A DNA stretch of 64,000 bases from assembly GCF_017316185.1 (NCBI RefSeq), contig NZ_JAFLVX010000016.1, positions 1 to 64,000 on the forward strand, in the 5' to 3' direction. Numbering within the stretch: the first letter of the stretch is position 1; each line of letters opens with the position of its first letter. This document shows positions 55,001-64,000 of this stretch, one piece after another. The position numbers were made by a program, and so were the translations under genes. A model generated the notes under the pieces. The model did not search any database, was not told the origin of the DNA, and worked only from the letters and a program-made list of their open reading frames with translations. This stretch comes from Candidatus Vagococcus giribetii. GTDB taxonomy: Bacteria; Bacillota; Bacilli; Lactobacillales; Vagococcaceae.

Positions 55001-57631
55001 TTGAATATAGCTAAATTTAAAGATTATTTTAAACGAGAAGGCAAATACGGCTTAACAGCCTTTTTAATCCCTTTTCTCACCATGTTTTTCGTGTATTTAA
55101 GTATTGGCATTTATTGGGGAAGTGATCGCAGTGTCTTAGCTAGTGATGCTTTTTCTCAGTTTTCCAACTTCCATGCAAGCTTTAACAACGTGCTTCACGG
55201 AAAAGAAAGTATTCTCTACACATGGAATGCTTCCTTAGGTCTTAATTATTGGTCCTTAATCTCTTACTATTTAGGTGGTATTTTTACTCCCTTAGTCTTC
55301 TTTTTTAATAACCAAAACATTCCTGATGCGCTGTATCTACTAACCTTAATCAAAGTTGGTTGTGCAGGTCTTGCCTTTTGGTATTACGGAAAAGAAACTT
55401 ACAAAATAGCTCCTTGGTCCATTGTGACTTTGAGTGTGTCTTATTCTTTAATGTCCTTTATTACGGCTCACTCCGAGTTAATCATGTGGCTCGATGTTTT
55501 CGTATACTTGCCATTAGTTATTTTAGGGATTAATCGGGTGTTAGAAAAAGGACAATCCAAATTACTTTTTGCTAGTTATTTACTACTATTTATCTCTAAT
55601 TTTTATTTTGGTTTTATGGTCGGCGTCTTTACTGTTGCTTACTTTTTTGTTCGTCTACTCATTGAACCCAAAGCCTATACAAAACGAATTATTCCTTACT
55701 TTGTTACCTCCTTTTTAGCAGGTATTAGTTCTATGATTATGATTTTACCAGCGGTGATGGACCTATCCACAAATGGTGAAACTCTGTCAGAAATGACTAA
55801 ATTCAAAACAGAAGCCACTGCCTTTTGGGATATCGTGATGAAAAACATGATTGGTGTCTTTGATACCACCAAGTACGGCTCTATTCCTTTTATTTATGTA
55901 GGGTTACTACCTTTGATTTTCTGTTTATTCTATTTTGTAACTAAGAAAATAACTCTTAGAGAGAAGCTAGCTTACGGTAGTCTTTTCGCCTTTTTAATTG
56001 CTAGTTTTTACATAGAACCACTTAATCTATTTTGGCATGGTTTCCATGCACCTAATATGTTTCTCTTTAGATTTAGTTTCTTGTTCTCTTTTCTAGTCGT
56101 TATGCTGGCTGGATACGGGTGGGAATCTTTCACCAAACAAGACAGAGGTCACTTTGTCAGTATCTGTTTAGTCTTACCGATTGTTTTTGTGATTGCCGCA
56201 CTAACCTCACCAAAGAGTAGTTACGATTACGTGACACCGGTCAATCTCTTAATCACCATTTTATTCATTTTGCTTTATTTAACAGCGATTATTTTCTTCC
56301 AATTAAAGAAAATATCCCCTAAGCGCCTAGCCTTTTTATTACTCATTATGGTGACAGGTGAAGCCTTTTTAAATACGTCTTATATGTTAAACGGTATTTT
56401 AGATGATTGGAATTACGCATCAAGAAGTCTCTACTCTGAGCCTTATCCTTCTTATAAAAAACTTGTTGATCAAGCAGACAAAGACAACAAAGAAGACTTC
56501 TACCGCTTAGAGTCACTGGCACCTATTTCTTCAAATGACAGTTTTAATTATGGCTATAGTGGTGTCAGTATGTTTTCTTCCATTAGAAACAGACACTCTT
56601 CTAACTTTTTAAATGACTTAGGTTTTCGTTCAAGAGGTACTAGTCTAAATATTCGCTACCAAAATAATACTTTATTCATGGATAGTTTACTTGGTATTAA
56701 GCACAACATTAGCGATCAAATGGTTAACAAATACGGCTTTACTTCAACTTCTAAATCAGGCAAGTATCAACTTTATACCAATGAGTATGCCATGCCTCTA
56801 GGAATACTCACTGATGACGATCTTTACAAAATGAAGTTACCTAAAAATGATAACCTAGGTGCGCAAACAGCCTTAGTTAATCAGTTGTCTCACTTAGAAG
56901 AAGATTACTTTAGCTTCAAAAAGCCAACTGTTGTCGATACTAACAACACAGATATTATTAAAAAAACAAACAATCACGTTCTCTATAAAGAACAAAAACC
57001 TAATGTTGCCAAATCTATTACTTATGATATTTTTGTGCCTGCAGGAAACCAAGCTTACTTGAGTTTATTCCCATCTAACTTCTCTCAGTTAGAAAGTTCA
57101 ACGGCAACAGTCTTGTCTCAAGGAACGAGCTATAAATCGCAAATTAACATAACTGGTCAGTACTATAACTTGGGTTACTTTGAAAAAGATACAACACTAC
57201 GCTTTACTTTGGAACTATACGGGACAAAAGAAGTAGAGTTAATCGACCCTCCAGTTGTTTTAATGGATACTAATAAATACCAAAGCGCCATGAAAGAAAT
57301 CCAACAAAAAGGAGTAGACTTTAATGTGGATAAACGCAAAGCGTCTGCCAAAATCTCTACACCTGAAGATAGTGTCTTAATGACCACTATTCCTTATGAC
57401 AAAGGTTGGACTGTCAAAATTGATGGTAAAAAAGTCCCAACGAAATCTTTAGAAAAAGCTTTTCTAACCTTTGATGTGCCTAAAGGTGACCATACGATTA
57501 CCTTGTCCTTCTTACCACCAGGCTTTGTGATAGGTGTTAGTCTCTTCTTCATTGGCCTGTTAGTTTACGGATGCTATTACTACTTTTCAACAAGAAAAAA
57601 AGAAAACATGGTATCAATCCCTGAGGATTGA
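55001..57631 (+). CDS. YfhO family membrane protein (lipid-linked sugar transferase)
   Basis: This 876-residue protein has about 12-13 N-terminal membrane helices (15-460), a large extracytoplasmic domain (about 470-840) and a final helix (about 845-865). YfhO proteins are GT-C-like enzymes that glycosylate lipoteichoic acid or other wall polymers on the outer face. The N-terminal segment YWGSDRSVLASDAFSQF carries the acidic residue expected of GT-C enzymes. Start is TTG, nine nt after GGAGG. The last codons form half of the terminator hairpin. Confidence 0.88.
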   Translation: MNIAKFKDYFKREGKYGLTAFLIPFLTMFFVYLSIGIYWGSDRSVLASDAFSQFSNFHASFNNVLHGKESILYTWNASLGLNYWSLISYYLGGIFTPLVFFFNNQNIPDALYLLTLIKVGCAGLAFWYYGKETYKIAPWSIVTLSVSYSLMSFITAHSELIMWLDVFVYLPLVILGINRVLEKGQSKLLFASYLLLFISNFYFGFMVGVFTVAYFFVRLLIEPKAYTKRIIPYFVTSFLAGISSMIMILPAVMDLSTNGETLSEMTKFKTEATAFWDIVMKNMIGVFDTTKYGSIPFIYVGLLPLIFCLFYFVTKKITLREKLAYGSLFAFLIASFYIEPLNLFWHGFHAPNMFLFRFSFLFSFLVVMLAGYGWESFTKQDRGHFVSICLVLPIVFVIAALTSPKSSYDYVTPVNLLITILFILLYLTAIIFFQLKKISPKRLAFLLLIMVTGEAFLNTSYMLNGILDDWNYASRSLYSEPYPSYKKLVDQADKDNKEDFYRLESLAPISSNDSFNYGYSGVSMFSSIRNRHSSNFLNDLGFRSRGTSLNIRYQNNTLFMDSLLGIKHNISDQMVNKYGFTSTSKSGKYQLYTNEYAMPLGILTDDDLYKMKLPKNDNLGAQTALVNQLSHLEEDYFSFKKPTVVDTNNTDIIKKTNNHVLYKEQKPNVAKSITYDIFVPAGNQAYLSLFPSNFSQLESSTATVLSQGTSYKSQINITGQYYNLGYFEKDTTLRFTLELYGTKEVELIDPPVVLMDTNKYQSAMKEIQQKGVDFNVDKRKASAKISTPEDSVLMTTIPYDKGWTVKIDGKKVPTKSLEKAFLTFDVPKGDHTITLSFLPPGFVIGVSLFFIGLLVYGCYYYFSTRKKENMVSIPED

Positions 57632-57644
57632 TACCATGTTTTTT
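57608..57644. terminator. Bidirectional terminator overlapping the yfhO stop
   Basis: A perfect 13-bp stem ATGGTATCAATCC with its complement is followed by T7 on the plus strand and by a T-rich tract on the minus strand. It begins inside the coding sequence. Confidence 0.9.
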
Positions 57645-58510
57645 TATAACCAATTTTTGTCTGATAAACTCTTTGCAATACCATCTTCATCAACGTCTAG
57701 CGTCACTTCATGAGCCGCTTTTTTCAGATTATCAGTTCCATTTGCCATAGCAATTTTATAACCTACTGCTTCAAACATAGATAAATCATTATCACCATCA
57801 CCAAAGGCAATCGCGTCCTGTTTCTCTAAACCTAATTGTTCAAGAACAAAAGAAACAGCTTTTTCTTTATCAATGCCTTTCACTGCAATTTCACCACTTT
57901 CAGGTCCGAATAAAGGCACTGTTGAGTGATATAAATGAAAGACCTCGCCAAAAGCTTCAGCAATTTTGGCAAAAGGAATCGTATTATTGATGAAAGAAAT
58001 TTTATTCACATTACTATGATCTACTTCCTCATTGTCTTGTTTAGCTAGTAATTCATAAAACCACTGTGTTTTTTCGTCCATCTCTTCAAACGAAACACCT
58101 TCTTGATCTGCTACTTTTCGAACTTCTTCTTGAATTTTCCTCACACAATTGGTACTACTAAATAGCCCATCATTTGATTCTAAATAATAGCCAATATCAT
58201 GTTGATGAAAGAAGTCGATAATCTCTAGCACACCTTCTTTTGGCATGGTTTGATGTTTGACGACCTCTTCTCCAATCACAATATAACCACCGCCAGCGCC
58301 AATCACGCCATCAAATCCAACGCTCAGTATCTCATCTAGAATTTCTGGTTTTGATCGCCCTGTACAAATAAAGGCTAAATGTCCCTCTTGTCTAAACTTA
58401 CGAATAGCTTGTTTTGTCGACTCTAATACGACACCACTGCTGTTGCAAAGTGTGCCGTCCACATCAAAAAATGCAATTGTCATCTTACGACTCGTCCTCT
58501 CTTTTAACAT
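57644..58510 (-). CDS. Cof-type HAD-IIB phosphatase
   Basis: This 288-residue protein has FFDVDGTL (nucleophile and acid Asp), CTGR motif II, and GDGDNDLSMFE. It is a second Cof-like HAD phosphatase in the window; substrate unknown. The first ATG has AAAGGAG very close (3 nt); an internal ATG at 58483 gives the usual start MTIAFFDVDG, so the true N terminus may be nine residues shorter. Confidence 0.88.
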   Translation of the reverse strand: MLKERTSRKMTIAFFDVDGTLCNSSGVVLESTKQAIRKFRQEGHLAFICTGRSKPEILDEILSVGFDGVIGAGGGYIVIGEEVVKHQTMPKEGVLEIIDFFHQHDIGYYLESNDGLFSSTNCVRKIQEEVRKVADQEGVSFEEMDEKTQWFYELLAKQDNEEVDHSNVNKISFINNTIPFAKIAEAFGEVFHLYHSTVPLFGPESGEIAVKGIDKEKAVSFVLEQLGLEKQDAIAFGDGDNDLSMFEAVGYKIAMANGTDNLKKAAHEVTLDVDEDGIAKSLSDKNWL

Positions 58511-58541
58511 ACTCTCCTTTATTATAAACGAAAGACACGAT

Positions 58542-58576
58542 AAAGGCTAAGAGAACTCAAATGTTCCTTAGCCTTT
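58542..58576 (-). terminator. bgl operon terminator
   Basis: The stem AAAGGCTAAG / CTTAGCCTTT lies after bglA, with only a short T-tract. Confidence 0.55.
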
Positions 58577-58584
58577 CGCTATTT

Positions 58585-60066
<1,482 letters not shown>

Positions 60067-60101
60067 CTATATAAGTTTAGTTAATTTATTTTTTAACTCT
60101 A

Positions 60102-61964
60102 TTAGTTAACAACGATTAATATTTCTTCCTTACCACTTGTTACTTTTGAATCACTCTTAATAGCTGGTAAGACATCTAAGTAGTTTGGTGTATTTGTAAT
60201 CACAACAGGTGAAAACAAACTTAAGCCTTTAGCTTCAATCAACTCTTTATCAAATGTCAGTAATGTGTCTGAAGCAGTCACTCTGTCACCTTGATTGACT
60301 AGACGTTTAAAACCTTCACCTTTAAGCTCAACTGTGTCAATGCCCACATGAATCAATACCTCTACACCGGCATCTGAAACAAGGCCAATAGCATGATTTG
60401 TGTCTGTTGTCATCGTAATCACCCCATCAAAAGGTGCTACTGCTTCACCTTCACTTGGGATAATACCAATCCCTTTACCCACGATTTCTGAGGCAAATGT
60501 TTCGTCAGGACAAGTACTTAATTCTTTCACAACACCTGTTAGTGGTGACAAAATTTGACTAGAAGCTTCTTCAGTAGTACTCACAGAATGTGTTGCTTCT
60601 ACTTTTGTTTCCCCTGTATCAAATCCTAAAAAGAGAGTCGCGACAAAACCAACAGCAAAACTTGAGACAGCCCCAATCAAGGCAAACAGAAAGTTATTCG
60701 TACCACTTTCAATATAAGTCGACATCGCTAAAATACCAGGTAAAGTAAAACTAAAAGTTTTCACTGCAAAGGTCCCAAAAATAGCTCCTCCCACTGCGCC
60801 TCCTAGCATACTAGCGTAAAATGGTTTTTTTAGTTTCATCGTTACACCGTAAATGGCTGGTTCGGTAATCCCAAAAATAGCTGGAATAAAAGCTGAAACG
60901 GCTACTTGCTTCATTTTTTGGTCCTTAGTCTTAACAATAACCCCAAGAGTAGCACCTGCTTGAGCTAGGTTAGCTACTAAGTTCATAGGTAACAGCATAA
61001 TGTCATAGCCAAGTTTCCCTAAACTTGTAAAAGTTCCCGGGAAGAAGGCATAGTGCATACCAGTAATAACGATTAGAGGCATTAAGCCACCCATTAGGGC
61101 ACCTGCAACTGGTCCTGCCACAGTAAATAACATCGTAAAGAAACTTTCTAAATAAGAACCAATTAAATTACCTAGTGGCGCAATAAAAGCTAATAAAATC
61201 GGTGCTGTGACAAGTAAACTAATTAAAGGAACAAACACAATGTTTAATGATTTAGGAACTAATTTAGTCGCATATTTCTCAACGTAGCTTAATAGTAAAA
61301 CGCCTAAAATAATGGGAATTACCGTTGAAGCATAACTATTCATCGGAATTGTTATGCCAATAAATTTCAGACTAGTAATCTCTCCTGCTGCGGCATTTGC
61401 CATAAATGTGGGATACATTAATATTCCTGCTAATGCTACTGCTAAGGATTGATTGGTTTTAAATTTCTTAGCGGCAGAAAAAGCTACTAAGAAAGGTAAA
61501 AAGTGAAATGTTGCATTTGAAATCGCATCTAAAACAGCATATGTTGAGCTCTTATCTGACAACACATTGAAAAATACTAGCATTGCCATGATTCCTTTAA
61601 GTAGCCCACTTCCGACAATTGCTGCTAGAATCGGTGTAAAGATACCTGAAATAACATCAAAAACATATTCGATTGGATTCATTTTTTGATGGCCTTCATT
61701 ACCAGTTTCACTTAACTGCCCATCAGTTAAACGACTGATTTCTAGATATACATTAGCCACTTCACTACCAATAATAATTTGGAACTGACCACTTTGAAAT
61801 TGAGCTCCCATAACCCCGTCTAACTCTTTAATAGCATCTAATTGCACTATATTAGGGTTCTTTAAATTAAAACGAAGTCGCGTGATACAGTGCCAATGTT
61901 GATTGATATTACTAACGCCGCCAATTTTTTCAATAAGCTCTTTTGCTAATTCTTGATTAGTCAT
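60102..61964 (-). CDS. bglP: PTS beta-glucoside transporter EIIBCA
   Basis: This 620-residue fusion has EIIB (about 1-90; phospho-Cys26 in HCITRLRF), EIIC with about ten helices (100-450) and C-terminal EIIA (about 480-610; phospho-His539 in LIHVGID). It imports and phosphorylates beta-glucosides such as salicin, arbutin or cellobiose-type sugars. The linker between C and A is Ser/Thr/Glu-rich. The preceding RAT/terminator controls it. Confidence 0.94.
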   Translation of the reverse strand: MTNQELAKELIEKIGGVSNINQHWHCITRLRFNLKNPNIVQLDAIKELDGVMGAQFQSGQFQIIIGSEVANVYLEISRLTDGQLSETGNEGHQKMNPIEYVFDVISGIFTPILAAIVGSGLLKGIMAMLVFFNVLSDKSSTYAVLDAISNATFHFLPFLVAFSAAKKFKTNQSLAVALAGILMYPTFMANAAAGEITSLKFIGITIPMNSYASTVIPIILGVLLLSYVEKYATKLVPKSLNIVFVPLISLLVTAPILLAFIAPLGNLIGSYLESFFTMLFTVAGPVAGALMGGLMPLIVITGMHYAFFPGTFTSLGKLGYDIMLLPMNLVANLAQAGATLGVIVKTKDQKMKQVAVSAFIPAIFGITEPAIYGVTMKLKKPFYASMLGGAVGGAIFGTFAVKTFSFTLPGILAMSTYIESGTNNFLFALIGAVSSFAVGFVATLFLGFDTGETKVEATHSVSTTEEASSQILSPLTGVVKELSTCPDETFASEIVGKGIGIIPSEGEAVAPFDGVITMTTDTNHAIGLVSDAGVEVLIHVGIDTVELKGEGFKRLVNQGDRVTASDTLLTFDKELIEAKGLSLFSPVVITNTPNYLDVLPAIKSDSKVTSGKEEILIVVN

Positions 61965-61999
61965 TATTACTCCTGCTTTCCTTTTTAAGTATAGAAAAA

Positions 62000-62077
62000 A
62001 ACCTAAACAAAGCCTGTCACTCCGAAGAGATAAAGGTAACTTTGTTTAGGTTAATGCCTGTGTTACGTTACACACCT
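62000..62077 (-). promoter_or_regulatory. RAT antiterminator overlapping a terminator upstream of bglP
   Basis: The terminator arms AACCTAAACAAAG / CTTTGTTTAGGTT (62000-62012, 62040-62052) carry a T7 tract. The RAT sequence (62049-62077), a GGTGTGTAACG.. / ..ACAGGCATTAACC element, matches the LicT site pattern and overlaps the terminator arm, so the two are mutually exclusive. Confidence 0.88.
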
Positions 62078-62084
62078 AATATGA

Positions 62085-62924
62085 TTATTTAGTTTCTGAA
62101 ACAACTCGCTCAATGTGGATAATCAAGTAAATCATTTCGTCGTCATTGACGTCTAGTTGATACTCTCTTTTTAACATCTCACGAATCATTAAGCTACATG
62201 CATAGCTTTTTGGATACTGCTCTTGGATAATATCATATAATTTCTGATTCGTTTCTTGAACCACTTCTTGATTATGAAGCTGACGATTCATAAAGTAACG
62301 AATATGTGTGACAAACCGTGAATAATTAAGACTATCCTTTTTCAATGACACATTAAACAAGGATTGAATAATCTTTACCATGCTTTTGGTTATCTTGGTA
62401 ATCAACATGGTCTCATCCATTGACTCTAAGCCATCTTGAGCGTTAACAAAGTGAAGAGCAATAAAAGCAGACTCCACCTCAGGTAACTTCACCCCTAATT
62501 CGTTATCAATTAAAGTCAAAGCTTCCTTACCTAGATTGGCTTCTTCATAATACAAAAAAGGAATCTCCCATTGTAGGGTACTGTCGGCTAATTCTATTCC
62601 TTCTTTTTGACGCGAAATAGCACTTTGAATATGATCTGATAATGATACAAGTAAACTTGCACTAAGTTTTTTACCCATTCGCTTTTCACCAAGCTCCATA
62701 ATAGATTCAGTCACTGCCAACACATCTGGTGTGACATTTTCCATTAAGGCAGAAATATCTTGATTTGCATTTGCTTGAAATACTTTAGTGATTAAAGACT
62801 CATCAATCGGGTCATTTTTCTTCTTTTTAAAACCAATTCCCTTACCAAATAAGACATACTCTTTTCTTTGATCATTGTGTGCTAAGACTAAATTGTTATT
62901 TAGCGATTTTACAGTAATGTAAAT
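62085..62924 (-). CDS. bglG: BglG/LicT-family transcriptional antiterminator
   Basis: This protein has an N-terminal RNA-binding CAT domain (about 1-56) and two PRD domains with conserved histidines (SDHI; ALHFVNA; RFVTHIRYF; YLIIHIERVV). PTS phosphorylation sets its activity; it binds RAT RNA and opens the two terminators. The best start is unusual: an AUU at 62924, seven nt after GGGAG, gives MYITVKSLNNN and 279 residues, close to LicT (277). In-frame TTG/GTG codons near 62954 lie inside the upstream terminator stem. ATG is absent there. Confidence 0.88.
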   Translation of the reverse strand: MYITVKSLNNNLVLAHNDQRKEYVLFGKGIGFKKKKNDPIDESLITKVFQANANQDISALMENVTPDVLAVTESIMELGEKRMGKKLSASLLVSLSDHIQSAISRQKEGIELADSTLQWEIPFLYYEEANLGKEALTLIDNELGVKLPEVESAFIALHFVNAQDGLESMDETMLITKITKSMVKIIQSLFNVSLKKDSLNYSRFVTHIRYFMNRQLHNQEVVQETNQKLYDIIQEQYPKSYACSLMIREMLKREYQLDVNDDEMIYLIIHIERVVSETK

Positions 62925-62940
62925 ATGATCACTCCCTATA

Positions 62941-63016
62941 CAAAAAAACACCAAACAAAAGAAGCTCCATTGATTACTTCTTGTTTGGTGGTGCCTGATC
63001 GTATCAGTTACACTCC
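62941..63016 (-). promoter_or_regulatory. RAT antiterminator overlapping a terminator upstream of bglG
   Basis: The terminator arms (62949-62964 with 62977-62990; CACCAAACAA..GAAG and complement) are followed by a T7 run. The RAT element (62987-63016), GGAGTGTAACTG.. / ..ATCAGGCACCACC, shares 62987-62990 with the terminator. BglG therefore also controls its own transcript. Confidence 0.85.
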
Positions 63017-63035
63017 GTGTGTTTTATGTAAGTCA

Positions 63036-63064
63036 ACTTTAACATGTCTAGAAAGCGGTGTCAA
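63036..63064 (-). promoter_or_regulatory. bgl operon promoter with candidate cre box
   Basis: TTGACA (63059-63064) and TAAAGT (63036-63041) are spaced 17 bp with an upstream TG. TGACACCGCTTTCT (63050-63063, minus strand) matches cre at 12 of 14 positions and covers the -35, predicting CcpA repression. Confidence 0.75.
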
Positions 63065-63072
63065 CATTAAAA

Positions 63073-63115
63073 AAAGAAAAGATTGCACCAAGTTACACAC
63101 CTGGATACAATCTTT
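63073..63115 (-). terminator. Terminator of the lipoprotein gene
   Basis: AAAAGATTG pairs with CAATCTTTT and is followed by a CTTTTTTT tract on the minus strand. Confidence 0.65.
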
Positions 63116-63123
63116 TTAACTCT

Positions 63124-63825
63124 CTAAGACACACTATCAATGGTTCTTTTCAGCATGTCACTCATTTCTTTATTGTATTGGTCTTTATCGTTAATCCCTG
63201 AAATAAAGGCTAGTAATAACTTTTCTAACTCATCGTCTTGATTATCTGCCAGTTGCCATTTCTTTTTATCCTTCTCAAAAATCAATGACACTTTTGTAGC
63301 TTCTTTTTTCGTTTGGCCTTTTTCTAATCCCTCTTCATAAGCTAACAATAACCCCGTCTTTTTATTATCACTCGATAAACTAGGGGATTTCATCAACTCA
63401 CGAAACACAGTCTCTAACGTCTGCTCCACTAAATGACTGTAATCAAATCCATGAATGGTATAAGTTACTTCTACTCTTTTTTTATCTATTTCTTGTGTCT
63501 TTAACTCATAACTACTTTTCTTTCTAACAGTCCTCATTAAATCTGTGGACAACTGCTCTTTTTCCGCATCTGTTAAATTATCCACAACGGAATCAAATAC
63601 ATCTGAAAAAGAATCTTCAAACACATTTGTCATTAGCTTCAATTGTTTACTTAATAACTCACCTTCTACAAAAGTTTCCTTAAAAGCCTCATCTTGCTGT
63701 TGATAAATAAAATGATCCACAAATAAAGAGCCAACCTCTTCTGAAGTGAGAGCTTTTTTTCCACAAGCGCCAAGAGTCATGACTAAGATAATTAAACTAC
63801 ACAATAGGTATGTTTTTCTTTTCAT
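63124..63825 (-). CDS. Predicted lipoprotein of unknown function
   Basis: This 233-residue protein has a lipoprotein signal peptide with LGAC (lipidated Cys21). The mature part is helical and charged, ending in a short beta-rich domain (about 100-130 and 180-200, KKRVEVTYTIHGF; KVSLIFEKDKKKWQLAD) as in DUF5105/DUF4878-type extracellular proteins. I do not recognise a specific family. RBS AAAGGA. It is transcribed separately from bgl. Confidence 0.75.
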   Translation of the reverse strand: MKRKTYLLCSLIILVMTLGACGKKALTSEEVGSLFVDHFIYQQQDEAFKETFVEGELLSKQLKLMTNVFEDSFSDVFDSVVDNLTDAEKEQLSTDLMRTVRKKSSYELKTQEIDKKRVEVTYTIHGFDYSHLVEQTLETVFRELMKSPSLSSDNKKTGLLLAYEEGLEKGQTKKEATKVSLIFEKDKKKWQLADNQDDELEKLLLAFISGINDKDQYNKEMSDMLKRTIDSVS

Positions 63826-63871
63826 AAATTGGTCCTTTCACTAAAATTCAAATACACTATATCACAAAACA

Positions 63872-63900
63872 TTGAAAAAACAATGATTTTTGGATACAAA
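63872..63900 (+). promoter_or_regulatory. Plus-strand promoter near the right edge
   Basis: TTGAAA (63872-63877) and TACAAA (63895-63900) are spaced 17 bp, upstream of an AAGGGGG RBS. Confidence 0.5.
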
Positions 63901-63941
63901 AATCCATATTTCTCTAATTTTATATAAAAGGGGGTTCTTTT

Positions 63942-64000
63942 GTGCTCATTACTCTGTCTTTTTTAGCCAGTTTCTTCTTATCCAGACTGGCATGTTTTTT
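63942..64000 (+). CDS. Partial ORF, hydrophobic N terminus (runs off the window)
   Basis: A GTG seven nt after AAGGGGG opens a frame encoding MLITLSFLASFFLSRLACF and continues past the window edge. A hairpin GCCAGT / ACTGGC (63966-63971, 63986-63991) followed by TGTTTTTT looks like an intrinsic terminator. The unit may therefore be a short RNA or leader peptide rather than a long gene. Confidence 0.3.
   Translation, partial: MLITLSFLASFFLSRLACF

Noticed and set aside
63085-63105. GGTGTGTAAC on the minus strand after the lipoprotein gene resembles part of the bglP RAT
   Set aside because: It is only the loop of an ordinary terminator and lacks the second RAT half.

Overview
This AT-rich window looks like core chromosome of a non-sporulating low-GC Gram-positive bacterium. 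The lactic-acid-bacterial gene content and order (radA-yacL-gltX-cysE-cysS-mrnC-rlmB-rae1-sigH, ecsAB/hit, ccrZ-trmB, zapA-cvpA-mutS2-trxA-uvrC, ireB-ruvX) point to Enterococcaceae. Vagococcus or a close relative is my best guess; this is inferred from protein character and synteny, not from a search. I see no rRNA, CRISPR array, prophage or insertion sequence.

Layout. 1-3.8 kb: a dihydroxyacetone kinase operon (dhaK-L-M-Q) with its divergent TetR-type activator dhaS and a clear DhaS operator. 3.8-9.1 kb: YhgE/Pip membrane protein with an Rrf2 regulator, an unknown membrane protein and an anchored metallophosphoesterase. 9.2-15.3 kb: pnp, rpsO, def, a HAD phosphatase, a formate/nitrite channel and rpsD with a structured leader. 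15.4-15.6 kb: a solitary tRNA-like gene with its own promoter and terminator. 15.6-18.8 kb: a PadR-DUF2812-ABC exporter operon behind an operator of three overlapping dyads. 18.9-27.8 kb: type II NADH dehydrogenase, uvrC, trxA, mutS2, cvpA, zapA, rnhC and a DUF1292 gene. 27.9-29.3 kb: a secreted sortase-like protein plus about 550 bp without a gene, where ireB-ruvX-yrzB would normally be contiguous. 29.3-34.9 kb: ruvX, ireB, ytpR, usp, ytpP, a glutamyl aminopeptidase, a PepSY protein, a P-loop kinase, a MazG-like enzyme and a LOG protein. 34.9-40.5 kb: trmB, ccrZ, ecsAB, hit, ytxH and prsA. 40.6-50.3 kb: veg and the sigH-to-radA information-processing cluster with a cysteine T-box, then dut. 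50.4-58.5 kb: kup, proBA, yfhO and a HAD phosphatase. 58.6-63.1 kb: a beta-glucoside operon (bglG-bglP-bglA) with two antiterminator/terminator switches. 63.1-64 kb: a lipoprotein and a truncated plus-strand transcription unit.

Themes. Regulation is unusually legible: an activator operator, a PadR operator array, a T-box, two LicT-type RAT sites, probable cre boxes at dha, bgl and sigH, and structured leaders for rpsD and rpsO. The candidates most worth following are the tRNA-like RNA with a 14-nt anticodon-type loop (15443-15524), a 19-codon hydrophobic ORF in the overlap of two convergent transcripts (33835-33894), the sortase-like protein lacking the catalytic arginine (27889-28701), and a bglG gene whose best start codon is AUU. 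No large undescribed multi-gene system is evident.
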